NCBI GenBank assembly: GCA_021203545.1
Contig: JAJQAZ010000005.1
Span: 1 to 64,000 of the forward strand
Source: Tannerellaceae bacterium
Lineage (GTDB): Bacteria > Bacteroidota > Bacteroidia > Bacteroidales > Tannerellaceae
DNA length: 64,000 bases
Direction: 5' to 3'
Part shown: positions 37,410 to 45,211 of the stretch, one piece after another
How positions within the stretch are numbered: position 1 is the stretch's first letter
How the letters are laid out: each line of letters begins with the position of its first letter
Notes under the pieces: model-generated
Seen by the model: only the letters and a program-made list of their open reading frames with translations
What the model was told of the DNA's origin: nothing
The model's database searches: none
Translations under genes and position numbers: made by a program

Positions 37410-38414
37410 ATGAACGAGAATAAGAAGTATTCTATCAGTAACATGGCACTGGCATTTATTGCCGTCCTGATTGTGGTAGCCCTGGTTGCTCTTGCCGGCT
37501 TTTTCTTCCTGTCTCCTCCGGACGATATAATAATGGGACAGGCCGAGGCCACTCAGGTACGTATTTCCAGTAAAGTGCCCGGACGTGTGTTGATATACAG
37601 GGCCAATGAAGGCGATAAAGTACGGGTAGGCGATACATTGGTTATTCTGGATATTCCGGATGTAGAAGCCAAACTGACACAGGCCGAAGCCGCCCGTTCG
37701 GCTGCTACGGCACAAAGTGATAAAGCACGCAGGGGAGCCCGTTCGGAAGAGATAACAGCGGCGTATGAACTCTGGCAGAAAGCAAGAGCCGGACTCGAAA
37801 TCGGTGAAAAATCCTATGAACGGGTTCAGAACCTGTATGACCGTGGGGTTGTATCCGCACAGGCACGAGACGAAGCTGAAGCCAATTACAAAGCTATGCT
37901 GGCAACCGAGAAAGCCGCTCGTTCGCAGTACGATATGGCTCGTGATGGTGCGCGTACTGAGGATAAACAATCTGCCGATGCATTGGTAATGCAGGCACAG
38001 GGCGCGGTAGACGAAGTAGAATCCTATATCAGCGAGTCCATTCTGATAGCCCCGATAGACGGCGAAGTAGCCGAACGTTTCCCGGAAAGGGGCGAACTGG
38101 TGGGAACCGGAGCCCCGATTATGAATCTGGTAGACCTGAACGATATGTGGGTAACATTCAGTGTACGTGAAGACCTGCTCGAAGACCTCAAAGTAGGTGC
38201 ACAGGTAGAAGCATTCATCCCGGCACTCAACAACCAATCCGTATCTTTAACCGTATATTACATGAAAGATATGGGATCGTATGCAGCCTGGAAAGCTACT
38301 AAAACCACAGGACAGTACGATACAAAAACATTCGAAGTGCGTGCGCGTCCGGCACAGCGTATACCCGACCTGCGCCCCGGAATGTCAGTAATCCTGGATC
38401 GCAAAGGAAGATAA
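37410..38414 (+). CDS. HlyD family periplasmic adaptor
   Basis: A 334-residue membrane-fusion protein with one N-terminal membrane segment (MALAFIAVLIVVALVALAGF) instead of a lipobox. Barrel-sandwich halves are QVRISSKVPGRVLIYRANEG and ILIAPIDGEVAERFPERGEL, with a long alpha hairpin between. It is 21 nt after the TolC frame and 3 nt before the ABC-2 permease gene. The intact adaptor beside a broken TolC suggests the operon was working recently or still works. Confidence 0.93.
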   Translation: MNENKKYSISNMALAFIAVLIVVALVALAGFFFLSPPDDIIMGQAEATQVRISSKVPGRVLIYRANEGDKVRVGDTLVILDIPDVEAKLTQAEAARSAATAQSDKARRGARSEEITAAYELWQKARAGLEIGEKSYERVQNLYDRGVVSAQARDEAEANYKAMLATEKAARSQYDMARDGARTEDKQSADALVMQAQGAVDEVESYISESILIAPIDGEVAERFPERGELVGTGAPIMNLVDLNDMWVTFSVREDLLEDLKVGAQVEAFIPALNNQSVSLTVYYMKDMGSYAAWKATKTTGQYDTKTFEVRARPAQRIPDLRPGMSVILDRKGR

Positions 38415-38417
38415 ACT

Positions 38418-39596
38418 ATGTCGTTCGGACAAAACATATCGGCGATAGGAATAGTAGCAAAAAGGGAAATCCTGCGGCTGCTTCATACGCCTCTGTACTT
38501 TATTTGTATGGTAGGTGCTCCTATTATCAGCTTCCTCTTTTTTATCTCTCTTATGCACGAAGGGTTACCGTCCAATCTGCCCATTGCGGTGGTCGATCTG
38601 GATAACAGTGCAACATCCCGCAACCTGATACGCCAGTTAGATGCTTTCGAAACGGTAGAAGTAGCCATGCGTGCACACTCTTTTACCGAGGCACGGATGG
38701 AAATGCAGAAAGGAAATATATACGGTATATTTTATATCCCGGAAGATTTTTCCAAAGATGCCACTACCGGAAAGCAACCTACTATCTCTTATTATACAAA
38801 CGGCACTTACCTGATTGCCGCCTCGCTACTCTTCAGGGACATGAAAACCATGTCGGTATTGGCAGGTGCCTCTGTCGGCCTACAGTCCGGTCTGGCACAA
38901 GGCTATACGGAAGATCAGGTCATGGCACAACTCCAACCGATCACGATCGATCAGCATGCGATCGGTAACCCCTGGTTAAGTTATTCCATTTACCTGAATA
39001 ATATTTTATTGCCGGGTGTACTGCAACTCATGATCTTTCTGGCTACTGTCTTTAGTATTGGGTCGGAAATTAAATACCAGACGGCTCGTGAATGGCTCCG
39101 GATGGGAAATAATTCTCTAACTGTTAGTTTATTAGGAAAACTACTGCCGCAAACAGCTATATTTACACTGATTGGTAGCCTGCTGCTGACACTTCTATAC
39201 GGATACAACGCATTTCCGCTTCATACCGGATGGTTACCCATGATGGGTGCCATGTTTATGTTGGTAATCGCATCGCAATGTGTGGGTATACTGATGATCG
39301 GTGTTTTACCAACACCACGTATGGGACTGAGTTTTGCCAGTCTATTCGGTATGATCTCTTTCTCTATCGTAGGATTCTCCTTTCCTCTGGCCGCCATGGA
39401 TCCTACGTTACAGGCATTGGCCAACCTGTTTCCCCTGCGGCATTATTTCCTTATCTATATTGATCAGGCACTGAATGGCCGGGAACTTTATTATTCATGG
39501 GTGCAATATGTGTCGCTGGCAGCTTTTCTGATTTTACCGCTTCTGATCGGGCGAAATCTGAAAAAGGCACTCTATTATATTGAATACATCCCCTAA
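38418..39596 (+). CDS. ABC-2 type permease, YhhJ/YbhR-like
   Basis: A 392-residue inner-membrane protein. The first segment and the following periplasmic domain (PIAVVDLDNSATSRNLIRQL, GIFYIPEDFSKDATTGKQPT) are typical of ABC-2 membrane proteins; five or six hydrophobic segments follow. No ABC ATPase gene is present in the operon. Bacteroidota often encode two such permeases with TolC and HlyD but without a local ATPase. It ends 11 nt before the second permease. Confidence 0.92.
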   Translation: MSFGQNISAIGIVAKREILRLLHTPLYFICMVGAPIISFLFFISLMHEGLPSNLPIAVVDLDNSATSRNLIRQLDAFETVEVAMRAHSFTEARMEMQKGNIYGIFYIPEDFSKDATTGKQPTISYYTNGTYLIAASLLFRDMKTMSVLAGASVGLQSGLAQGYTEDQVMAQLQPITIDQHAIGNPWLSYSIYLNNILLPGVLQLMIFLATVFSIGSEIKYQTAREWLRMGNNSLTVSLLGKLLPQTAIFTLIGSLLLTLLYGYNAFPLHTGWLPMMGAMFMLVIASQCVGILMIGVLPTPRMGLSFASLFGMISFSIVGFSFPLAAMDPTLQALANLFPLRHYFLIYIDQALNGRELYYSWVQYVSLAAFLILPLLIGRNLKKALYYIEYIP

Positions 39597-39607
39597 AAGG
39601 TTGAAAA

Positions 39608-40858
39608 ATGGCAGCAAAAGATCGCTTAGACTATATAATAAAAGAAGGATTCAGGGATATCTTTTACGTCTGGAGGCAGGAGATGAAAAATGTCTTTAGT
39701 GATAAAGGAGTCATCATTTTCTTTTGCCTTGTACCTCTGGTGTATCCGGTACTTTACTCATTTATCTACAACAATGAAATGATGAGGGATGCGAAAATGG
39801 TGGTAGTAGACCAATCCGATTCCTTCCTTAGCCGTGAGTTTATCCGTAAAGTAGATGGTACTACCGATGTTCGCATCGTTGGGGTAGTAGGCGACATGGA
39901 GTCCGGACGCCGGATGATGGACGAGAAAAAAGCCTACGGCCTTTTATATTTCCCTGCGGATTTCAGTAAAAACCTCAATACCGGCAGGCAGGCTACTGTC
40001 GGGCTTTATACCGATATGAGTGCCTTGTTATTCCATAAAGCCTTCCTGCTGTCTACTACCGAGGTCTCGCTGGATATAGGAAAAGAGTTACAATCCCGTT
40101 TCCGTCCGGCTTCGACCGAATAGTTACAGCAGATTACCGTCAACCCGATCCCTTACGAATCGGTCAGCTTGTTTAATTCACAAACCGGATTTGCCAGTTT
40201 TCTTGTACCGGCTATCCTGGTATTGGTTATTCAACAAACCTTGTTGTTAGGCATTGGTATGTTAGGAGGCACGGCACGCGAACGCAATCGTTTCCACTCA
40301 CTTGTTCCGGTTGATCCCCATTTCCGTGGAACGCTTCGCATTATGTTCGGAAAATCCCTCGCCTATATTCTCATCTATGCAATCGTTTGTATCTGGGTAT
40401 TTGCTATTGTGCCCCGTCTTTTTCCCCTGCCACAGGTAGGAAATCCCTTAACAGTCCTTTTATTTCTGTTACCTTACCTGTTTGCCTGCATCTTTTTTGC
40501 TATTACGATATCCGGATTCCTTACCAGCCGGGAATCTCCTATGATTGTACTGGTATTTACCTCTGTTATATTACTGTTTATATCCGGGGTTTCCTGGCCT
40601 AAAGAGAGTATACCTTCGTTCTGGCGTGCGCTGGGTTACCTCTTCCCATCTACTCCCGGTATACAGGGTTTTATCCGGATCAACACTTCCGGTGCAACCC
40701 TTAGCGAAGTAGCACCTGAATATCAACTACTCTGGATACAAACCGCCGTCTATTTTATTACAGCCGGGCTGGTATACCGTTTCCAGATTATCCGCAGCCG
40801 CCGGATGGTTCATCAGCAATACACAGAGCTACGGGCACGGCGCACACCCGGAAATTAA
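39608..40858 (+). pseudogene. ABC-2 type permease, interrupted by in-frame TAG
   Basis: A 416-residue paralogous ABC-2 permease frame (first membrane segment GVIIFFCLVPLVYPVLYSFI, VVDQSDSFLSREFIRKVDGT, and a membrane half from about 40190) with a single TAG at codon 172 (40121-40123). The frame continues unbroken as LQQITVNPIPYESVSLFNSQ to a TAA at 40856. So there is one nonsense change and nothing else. CAG or GAG one base away would restore reading. Confidence 0.88.
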
Positions 40859-40889
40859 GGAACTGTTTTTTAGATTTTCTTCTTTTCAG

Positions 40890-40920
40890 TTTTCTTCCTT
40901 AAAATATAGTTTTACTTTTG
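40890..40920 (+). promoter_or_regulatory. promoter TTTT-N19-TACTTTTG
   Basis: TACTTTTG at 40913-40920 fits the -7 consensus; TTTT at 40890-40893 is a one-base variant of the -33 TTTG with 19-nt spacing. It is 36 nt before the TIM-barrel gene and marks it as separate from the export operon. Confidence 0.55.
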
Positions 40921-40956
40921 TAAAAATTCTGAGGTAAACCTAATTTAATTAGTGCT

Positions 40957-41850
40957 ATGCAAAACAGACGTGATTTTTTAAAGCGGGCTTCTTTAATGCT
41001 CGCAGGAGGCGTAATTGCGCCCCAGGTTTTTAGTGCAGGAATAGAAAGTAGTAGTGCGGCTACGGCAGCTTCTACAAAAAAGATTGGCTTACAACTTTAT
41101 TCTCTTCGTGAACTGGTGAAAGACGAAGGAATTCAGCACACATTGGAAGTAGTGGCAAAAATGGGCTACAAAAATCTTGAAATAGCCAGTTACGACAATG
41201 GTAAAATGTATGGAGTTGCTCCGGGCGAGTTGAAAAAAATGATCAATGATCTGGGCATGAGATGTACCAGTACTCACTTAAGCCGTGCCTATAATAAAGC
41301 AGAAGATGCTGAAATTATGGCCTGGTGGGACCGTGCAATCGAAGCTCATAACGAATTGGGTGTAAAATATATGATACAGCCCTGGATGCCGGTAAACGAT
41401 AATACCACGCTGGATGATATTAAAATGTATTGCGATTATTTTACTTCCGTAGGATATAAAACAGCAGCAGCCAGTATGTCGTTTGGTTACCATAACCATG
41501 ATTTTGAATTCAAAACCATAGATGGACAGGTAATCTACGACGTTATGTTACAAAATGTAAGTAAAAATCATGTGCTCTTTGAACTGGATGTATATTGGGC
41601 AGCTCATGCCGGTGCCGATCCGGTAGCTTATATGAAAAAATATGCTGATCAGATCAGGGTACTTCATATAAAAGACGAAAAAGAGATCGGTGCCAGCGGA
41701 CAAATAGACTTCGAACCTATCTTTAACCAGATGTATGAAAACAACATTAAAGACTGGTATGTAGAAGTAGAACAATATACCAACAACGATCCCGAAGCCA
41801 GTGTACAGGAAAGTTTTGATTTCCTGAACAATGCGGCCTACGTGAAATAA
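40957..41850 (+). CDS. sugar phosphate isomerase/epimerase (TIM barrel), exported
   Basis: A 297-residue xylose-isomerase-like TIM-barrel protein with an N-terminal export signal resembling a twin-arginine type (MQNRRDFLKRASLMLAGGVI). Metal-site type motifs are FGYHNHDFEF, ELDVYWAAHAGADP and VLHIKDEKE. Proteins of this kind are common in Bacteroidota and act on sugars or polyols in the periplasm; the substrate is not visible. Length is normal. Confidence 0.88.
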   Translation: MQNRRDFLKRASLMLAGGVIAPQVFSAGIESSSAATAASTKKIGLQLYSLRELVKDEGIQHTLEVVAKMGYKNLEIASYDNGKMYGVAPGELKKMINDLGMRCTSTHLSRAYNKAEDAEIMAWWDRAIEAHNELGVKYMIQPWMPVNDNTTLDDIKMYCDYFTSVGYKTAAASMSFGYHNHDFEFKTIDGQVIYDVMLQNVSKNHVLFELDVYWAAHAGADPVAYMKKYADQIRVLHIKDEKEIGASGQIDFEPIFNQMYENNIKDWYVEVEQYTNNDPEASVQESFDFLNNAAYVK

Positions 41851-41867
41851 AGGATTTTATTTTTTCT

Positions 41868-41889
41868 GGCGCAGATTTAAATCTGTGCC
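41868..41889. repeat. 22-bp dispersed palindrome, copy 3
   Basis: GGCGCAGATTT joined to AAATCTGTGCC, followed by TAAAC as in copies 4 and 5. Confidence 0.9.
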
Positions 41890-41997
41890 TAAACAGATCG
41901 TAAAGAAGCACGGAAATATCTCTCCATATACCTTTTTGATCCGGGATCGCAAAGACACTGGCGGTAATCTACTATTAATTATTACAAACTGCCTGTT

Positions 41998-42750
41998 TTA
42001 ATGCGATCCCGCATCAAGTGCGGGAACAAGGGCTTTCATGATACAATCCCAATCGTCTGCCAGGCTTTGCATGTTGGGGTAAAGTAGGTTGGCTCCGGCA
42101 TCCAATAGTACCTGGTTGGGCAGGGGGCCTGTGTTGACAGCGATTGTAAAGATACCCGCGGCAACTCCGGCTTCAACGCCTAAAGGAGCATTCTCTATAA
42201 CCAGTGCTTCCGGTGCGGTTACGCCGGCTTTTTCTAATCCCATATAATAAGGTTCCGGATCTGGTTTACCGTATTTTACATCGTATCCGGTAATCATCTT
42301 GTCCCGTTTAAATGATCCGGGAAAATCACATTCCAGTTTATCAATCAGGCTTAACTGGCCTGATCCGGTTACAACCACCCGGTCTAACCCGTACTCTTTT
42401 ACCTTCTCCAACACATTAGCAGCACCTGTCATCGGTTTGCCGTCATTGTATTGTACAAACAGAGCCGCTTCCTGGCGGTAAATATTCTCCTTCTCCTCGT
42501 CGGTTGCATTTTTTCCAAACGTACGTTGATACAACTCATCAATTGTAGAAGCCCCTGTACGCCCCTCAAACATATAAAAATCTTCGGGAGTAGAAATCAG
42601 TCGCCGGCTGCTGGCCGTTTCCTGCCACGCACGCGCATGAAAACGCATCGAATCATACAACACCCCATCCATATCAAACAGAACGGCTTTGGGTTCTAAA
42701 CGGGAGTAATTATGCTTTTGGAGATATTTTTCTATTGCTTCACGGATCAT
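41998..42750 (-). CDS. HAD family phosphatase, beta-phosphoglucomutase-like
   Basis: A 250-residue cytoplasmic HAD hydrolase. Motif I is VLFDMDGVLYDSM (two Asp), a helical cap follows, motif II Thr/Ser is in VVTGSGQ, motif III Lys is in GKPDPEPY and motif IV Asp-like is in ALVIENAPLGVEAG. This is the beta-phosphoglucomutase/sugar-phosphatase branch. I use ATG at 42750 (MIREAIEKYLQKHN). The C-terminus DAGSH ends inside a repeat word shared with the gene at 28371-28946. Confidence 0.92.
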   Translation of the reverse strand: MIREAIEKYLQKHNYSRLEPKAVLFDMDGVLYDSMRFHARAWQETASSRRLISTPEDFYMFEGRTGASTIDELYQRTFGKNATDEEKENIYRQEAALFVQYNDGKPMTGAANVLEKVKEYGLDRVVVTGSGQLSLIDKLECDFPGSFKRDKMITGYDVKYGKPDPEPYYMGLEKAGVTAPEALVIENAPLGVEAGVAAGIFTIAVNTGPLPNQVLLDAGANLLYPNMQSLADDWDCIMKALVPALDAGSH

Positions 42751-42777
42751 CTGAATACATGTTTTAATATACAAAGG

Positions 42778-42838
42778 TATAAAAATAAAAGGCTGCCTTC
42801 AAGAAGAAGGATAGCCTTTTGGGGAATATGAGATCTAT
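42778..42838 (-). terminator. terminator and left flanking repeat of the cassette
   Basis: A hairpin at 42791-42816 (GGCTGCCTTC and its complement with mismatches) followed on the minus strand by TTTTATTTTTATA. The first 24 bases (42778-42801) are identical to 45141-45164 and the rest is a looser match. It ends the cassette transcript. Confidence 0.85.
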
Positions 42839-43290
42839 TCAATAACAATTTCATTTAATGGAGGAATAGGTTTAATCCAAATGGTGTCAAGAATAGGCTT
42901 ATCATCTACTCTTTTCCAATTCCGAAGATCAATTGTATCGGTTACATAATTTTCACGTGAAATTGTTATGACCCATGATAAGTCACTTAAAAAAGGGGAT
43001 TCTCTCCAATATCTATCTTTAATTGGAGGAATCTTAAAAATACCTTTTTTATTAGTTTGACAATTTTCATCAATATTCATATTTTTAGTCCCATAAGTAT
43101 TTCCTAAGGTTAAGGTATCCTGAATAAAAACGATAAAAGCATCTTTTATGGGTAAACCACTTTCTATATCATATACGACACCTTTAAACTCTTTTCTATA
43201 AGTATGAGGTGCACCGTTATATAGAATGTCTAATGCATAGATTAGAAAGAGCAAAAAAATTATAAGAATAAAAATAAAAGCTTTTTTCAT
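42835..43290 (-). CDS. membrane-anchored paralogue 2, candidate immunity protein
   Basis: A 151-residue protein with an uncleaved N-terminal membrane segment (FIFILIIFLLFLIYALDILY) and a small beta-domain outside, beginning GVVYDIESGLPIKDAFIVFI, a carboxypeptidase-regulatory/transthyretin-like start. It is clearly paralogous to the next upstream gene (same order of blocks: TYR-x-E, VYDIE, FIQDTLTLG-x-YGTKNMN, SDLSWVITIS, DTIDLRNWK, LDTIWIKP). Two tandem copies after a metallopeptidase gene is the pattern of duplicated immunity genes; that role is inference. Composition is AT-rich compared with flanking genes. Confidence 0.8.
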   Translation of the reverse strand: MKKAFIFILIIFLLFLIYALDILYNGAPHTYRKEFKGVVYDIESGLPIKDAFIVFIQDTLTLGNTYGTKNMNIDENCQTNKKGIFKIPPIKDRYWRESPFLSDLSWVITISRENYVTDTIDLRNWKRVDDKPILDTIWIKPIPPLNEIVIE

Positions 43291-43307
43291 TTACATAGTT
43301 GCTTTAG

Positions 43308-43751
43308 TTATTTACTTACGAATTCATTTATTGGAGTATTGGGTTTAAGCCAAATAGTGTCAAGAGCGGGCTTGTTATTTACTTCTTTCCAATTCCGAAG
43401 ATTAATGGTGTCAGTTGCATAGTGTTTGCATGAAACGGTTATCATCCATGATAAATCACTTAATAAAGGTGAATCATTCCAATACTTACGTCTGATTTGA
43501 GGTATTTTGAAAATACCATATTTATTAGTTGTATATCTTTTACCTTCATTCATATTTCGAGTACCATACCTGGCTCCTATTGTAAAGGTGTCCTGTATAA
43601 AAATGATTTCAGCACCTCTCACAGGTAAATGTGTCTCTATATCATAAACACTCCCTTTAATTTCACTCCTATATGTATGTTGTCTACAATTATGAAAGAG
43701 ATATAAAATAGAAAAAAACAAAACAATGATAAAAATCCAAAAGTACTTCAT
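43308..43751 (-). CDS. membrane-anchored paralogue 1, candidate immunity protein
   Basis: A 147-residue protein with N-terminal membrane segment (FWIFIIVLFFSILYLF) and the same external beta-domain as its neighbour (GSVYDIETHLPVRGAEIIFI, YGTRNMNEG, SDLSWMITVS, INLRNWKEV). Its ATG overlaps the stop of the metallopeptidase gene by 4 nt (ATGA at 43748-43751), so the two are translationally coupled; the second paralogue follows after 17 nt. The domain would be in the periplasm, where a peptidase delivered from outside could act. Confidence 0.8.
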   Translation of the reverse strand: MKYFWIFIIVLFFSILYLFHNCRQHTYRSEIKGSVYDIETHLPVRGAEIIFIQDTFTIGARYGTRNMNEGKRYTTNKYGIFKIPQIRRKYWNDSPLLSDLSWMITVSCKHYATDTINLRNWKEVNNKPALDTIWLKPNTPINEFVSK

Positions 43752-45034
43752 TTTATATTTGTTTTAATTAACCAAAGCATTCCTAATATATCCTCTTCTG
43801 CAGCTTTTATTCGGGAATAATAATTATAGAATACGCTATCGTCATCTTCATCTTCATTGAAATCATAATATTTCATTAAGTCTATTTCTTTTGTTTTTGG
43901 AGGATATTTGTATTCTACTCCTTTTTTCTCTTTTTGACTCATTGTTGAAGTACCTTTGTGTTCATAGGAGTAAGTTGCACCACCGAAAGCTTTTAATATC
44001 TCATGTCCCATTTCATGAGCAGCAGTTTCTTTGAAGTTATTTTCTGCACTTATATCTGATCTATATTTCCATCCACTTGGAAAATAAAGATATCCCACAT
44101 TATAATAAACCCGTTGATAAGCAATATTTGCTACCCAGGTATAAGGATTTATGGTTGCTGACCCGGGGTTTCCCGAACGTCCGGGGCTTTCATTGGTACA
44201 ATAGCGAAGCTCTAAGTAGTCCATACATTTACTATTGGAATCTATAGCAATTGTATTAACTGTGTATGTATCTTTCCCTATAGTTACTTCACGACTCCAG
44301 TATTTATTAACGCCATCGAATACCAATTGTTTCAATTGTTCAAAACTCTTTGTCCGGCTTTTTATTGGTTCTTTCTTTTCTGCATTAATTACAGATTTAG
44401 GCACTTTTTTCCAATCTGCTTGTTTATAAATTTTGGAGTCGGGATCGTATTTTTCAGGATTTAAGCCGACTGCCCCCTTATCTCTTAAATCGAGTCTTAA
44501 CAGTACGTCGATTATTTTTGTCTGTTTATTTATTGTTACATCCATCCAGTCTACAATCATTTTATCCCATTTGATTGTTTTCCGGTCTGTTTCTTCACTA
44601 TCGTCTAAAAGAGTGGCGAATACTGTTACAGTGAAATTACCTTTCATCAGTCGGCTATTGTATATATCATATTGGTCAAATCCATCCCATTTAATGATAT
44701 AAACTGCCGGATTGTGATAGGTTTCCTGATGGGGTTCCTCTTCGTTTGGGGTAACAATAATATCTGGCAAAAAACGTTGTTCGTAAATTGTGTCTCCTTG
44801 TTCATTTTCTATCCTGAAACCAAATTCTTTCGCTTTAAAGTATTTAAGACGAAACGTAATGTTGATTAGATCTGTTGTTTGTAGTTTTGTTTCACAATTA
44901 GGTATTCCCAGAGGAACAAAGTTGTCTTTTGTTATATCTGTTATTTCGATAACTTTTCCAACTTTCAGAGGTGGGGAAGTTGCGGTTGTTCCATCCTTAA
45001 ATTCTACTGTAAATGTTAATTCTTTTAGACTCAT
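43748..45034 (-). CDS. HExxH metallopeptidase, candidate secreted effector
   Basis: A 428-residue protein without a signal peptide. The N-terminal 200 residues form beta-rich repeats, including YIIKWDGFDQYDIYNSRLM and a second block with DWMDVTINKQTKIIDVLLRL; I associate this layout with Bacteroidota type VI cargo or polymorphic-toxin proteins, but only from memory. The C-terminal domain has a zinc motif AAHEMGHEILKAF (H340, E341, H344) and a possible third ligand at H359 (SYEHKGT). It is coupled to two membrane-anchored paralogues. A non-toxin peptidase role cannot be excluded. No secretion genes are in the window. Confidence 0.75.
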   Translation of the reverse strand: MSLKELTFTVEFKDGTTATSPPLKVGKVIEITDITKDNFVPLGIPNCETKLQTTDLINITFRLKYFKAKEFGFRIENEQGDTIYEQRFLPDIIVTPNEEEPHQETYHNPAVYIIKWDGFDQYDIYNSRLMKGNFTVTVFATLLDDSEETDRKTIKWDKMIVDWMDVTINKQTKIIDVLLRLDLRDKGAVGLNPEKYDPDSKIYKQADWKKVPKSVINAEKKEPIKSRTKSFEQLKQLVFDGVNKYWSREVTIGKDTYTVNTIAIDSNSKCMDYLELRYCTNESPGRSGNPGSATINPYTWVANIAYQRVYYNVGYLYFPSGWKYRSDISAENNFKETAAHEMGHEILKAFGGATYSYEHKGTSTMSQKEKKGVEYKYPPKTKEIDLMKYYDFNEDEDDDSVFYNYYSRIKAAEEDILGMLWLIKTNIK

Positions 45035-45140
45035 CCTGGTTTATTGTTTAATGTTATTGTTCTTATGCACTGGTAAATGTGTAACAAATATAACAATAAT
45101 ACTAAACAGGATAAATATACAATCGGGTTTAAATGATATT

Positions 45141-45199
45141 TATAAAAATAAAAGGCTGCCTTCAGTGAAGAATGGCAGCATTTTGGGGATATGATCTGT
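45141..45199 (-). terminator. pgi terminator and right flanking repeat of the cassette
   Basis: Hairpin GCTGCC-N13-GGCAGC (45155-45179) followed on the minus strand by CTTTTATTTTTATA. Bases 45141-45164 equal 42778-42801 exactly. It ends pgi and stands just before the metallopeptidase gene. Confidence 0.85.
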
Positions 45200-45211
45200 T
45201 TACTCAAATAT

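Noticed and set aside
37308-38237. Minus-strand frame of 309 codons
   Set aside because: Shadow of the HlyD adaptor gene; high Cys/Tyr/Phe composition typical of antisense reading.
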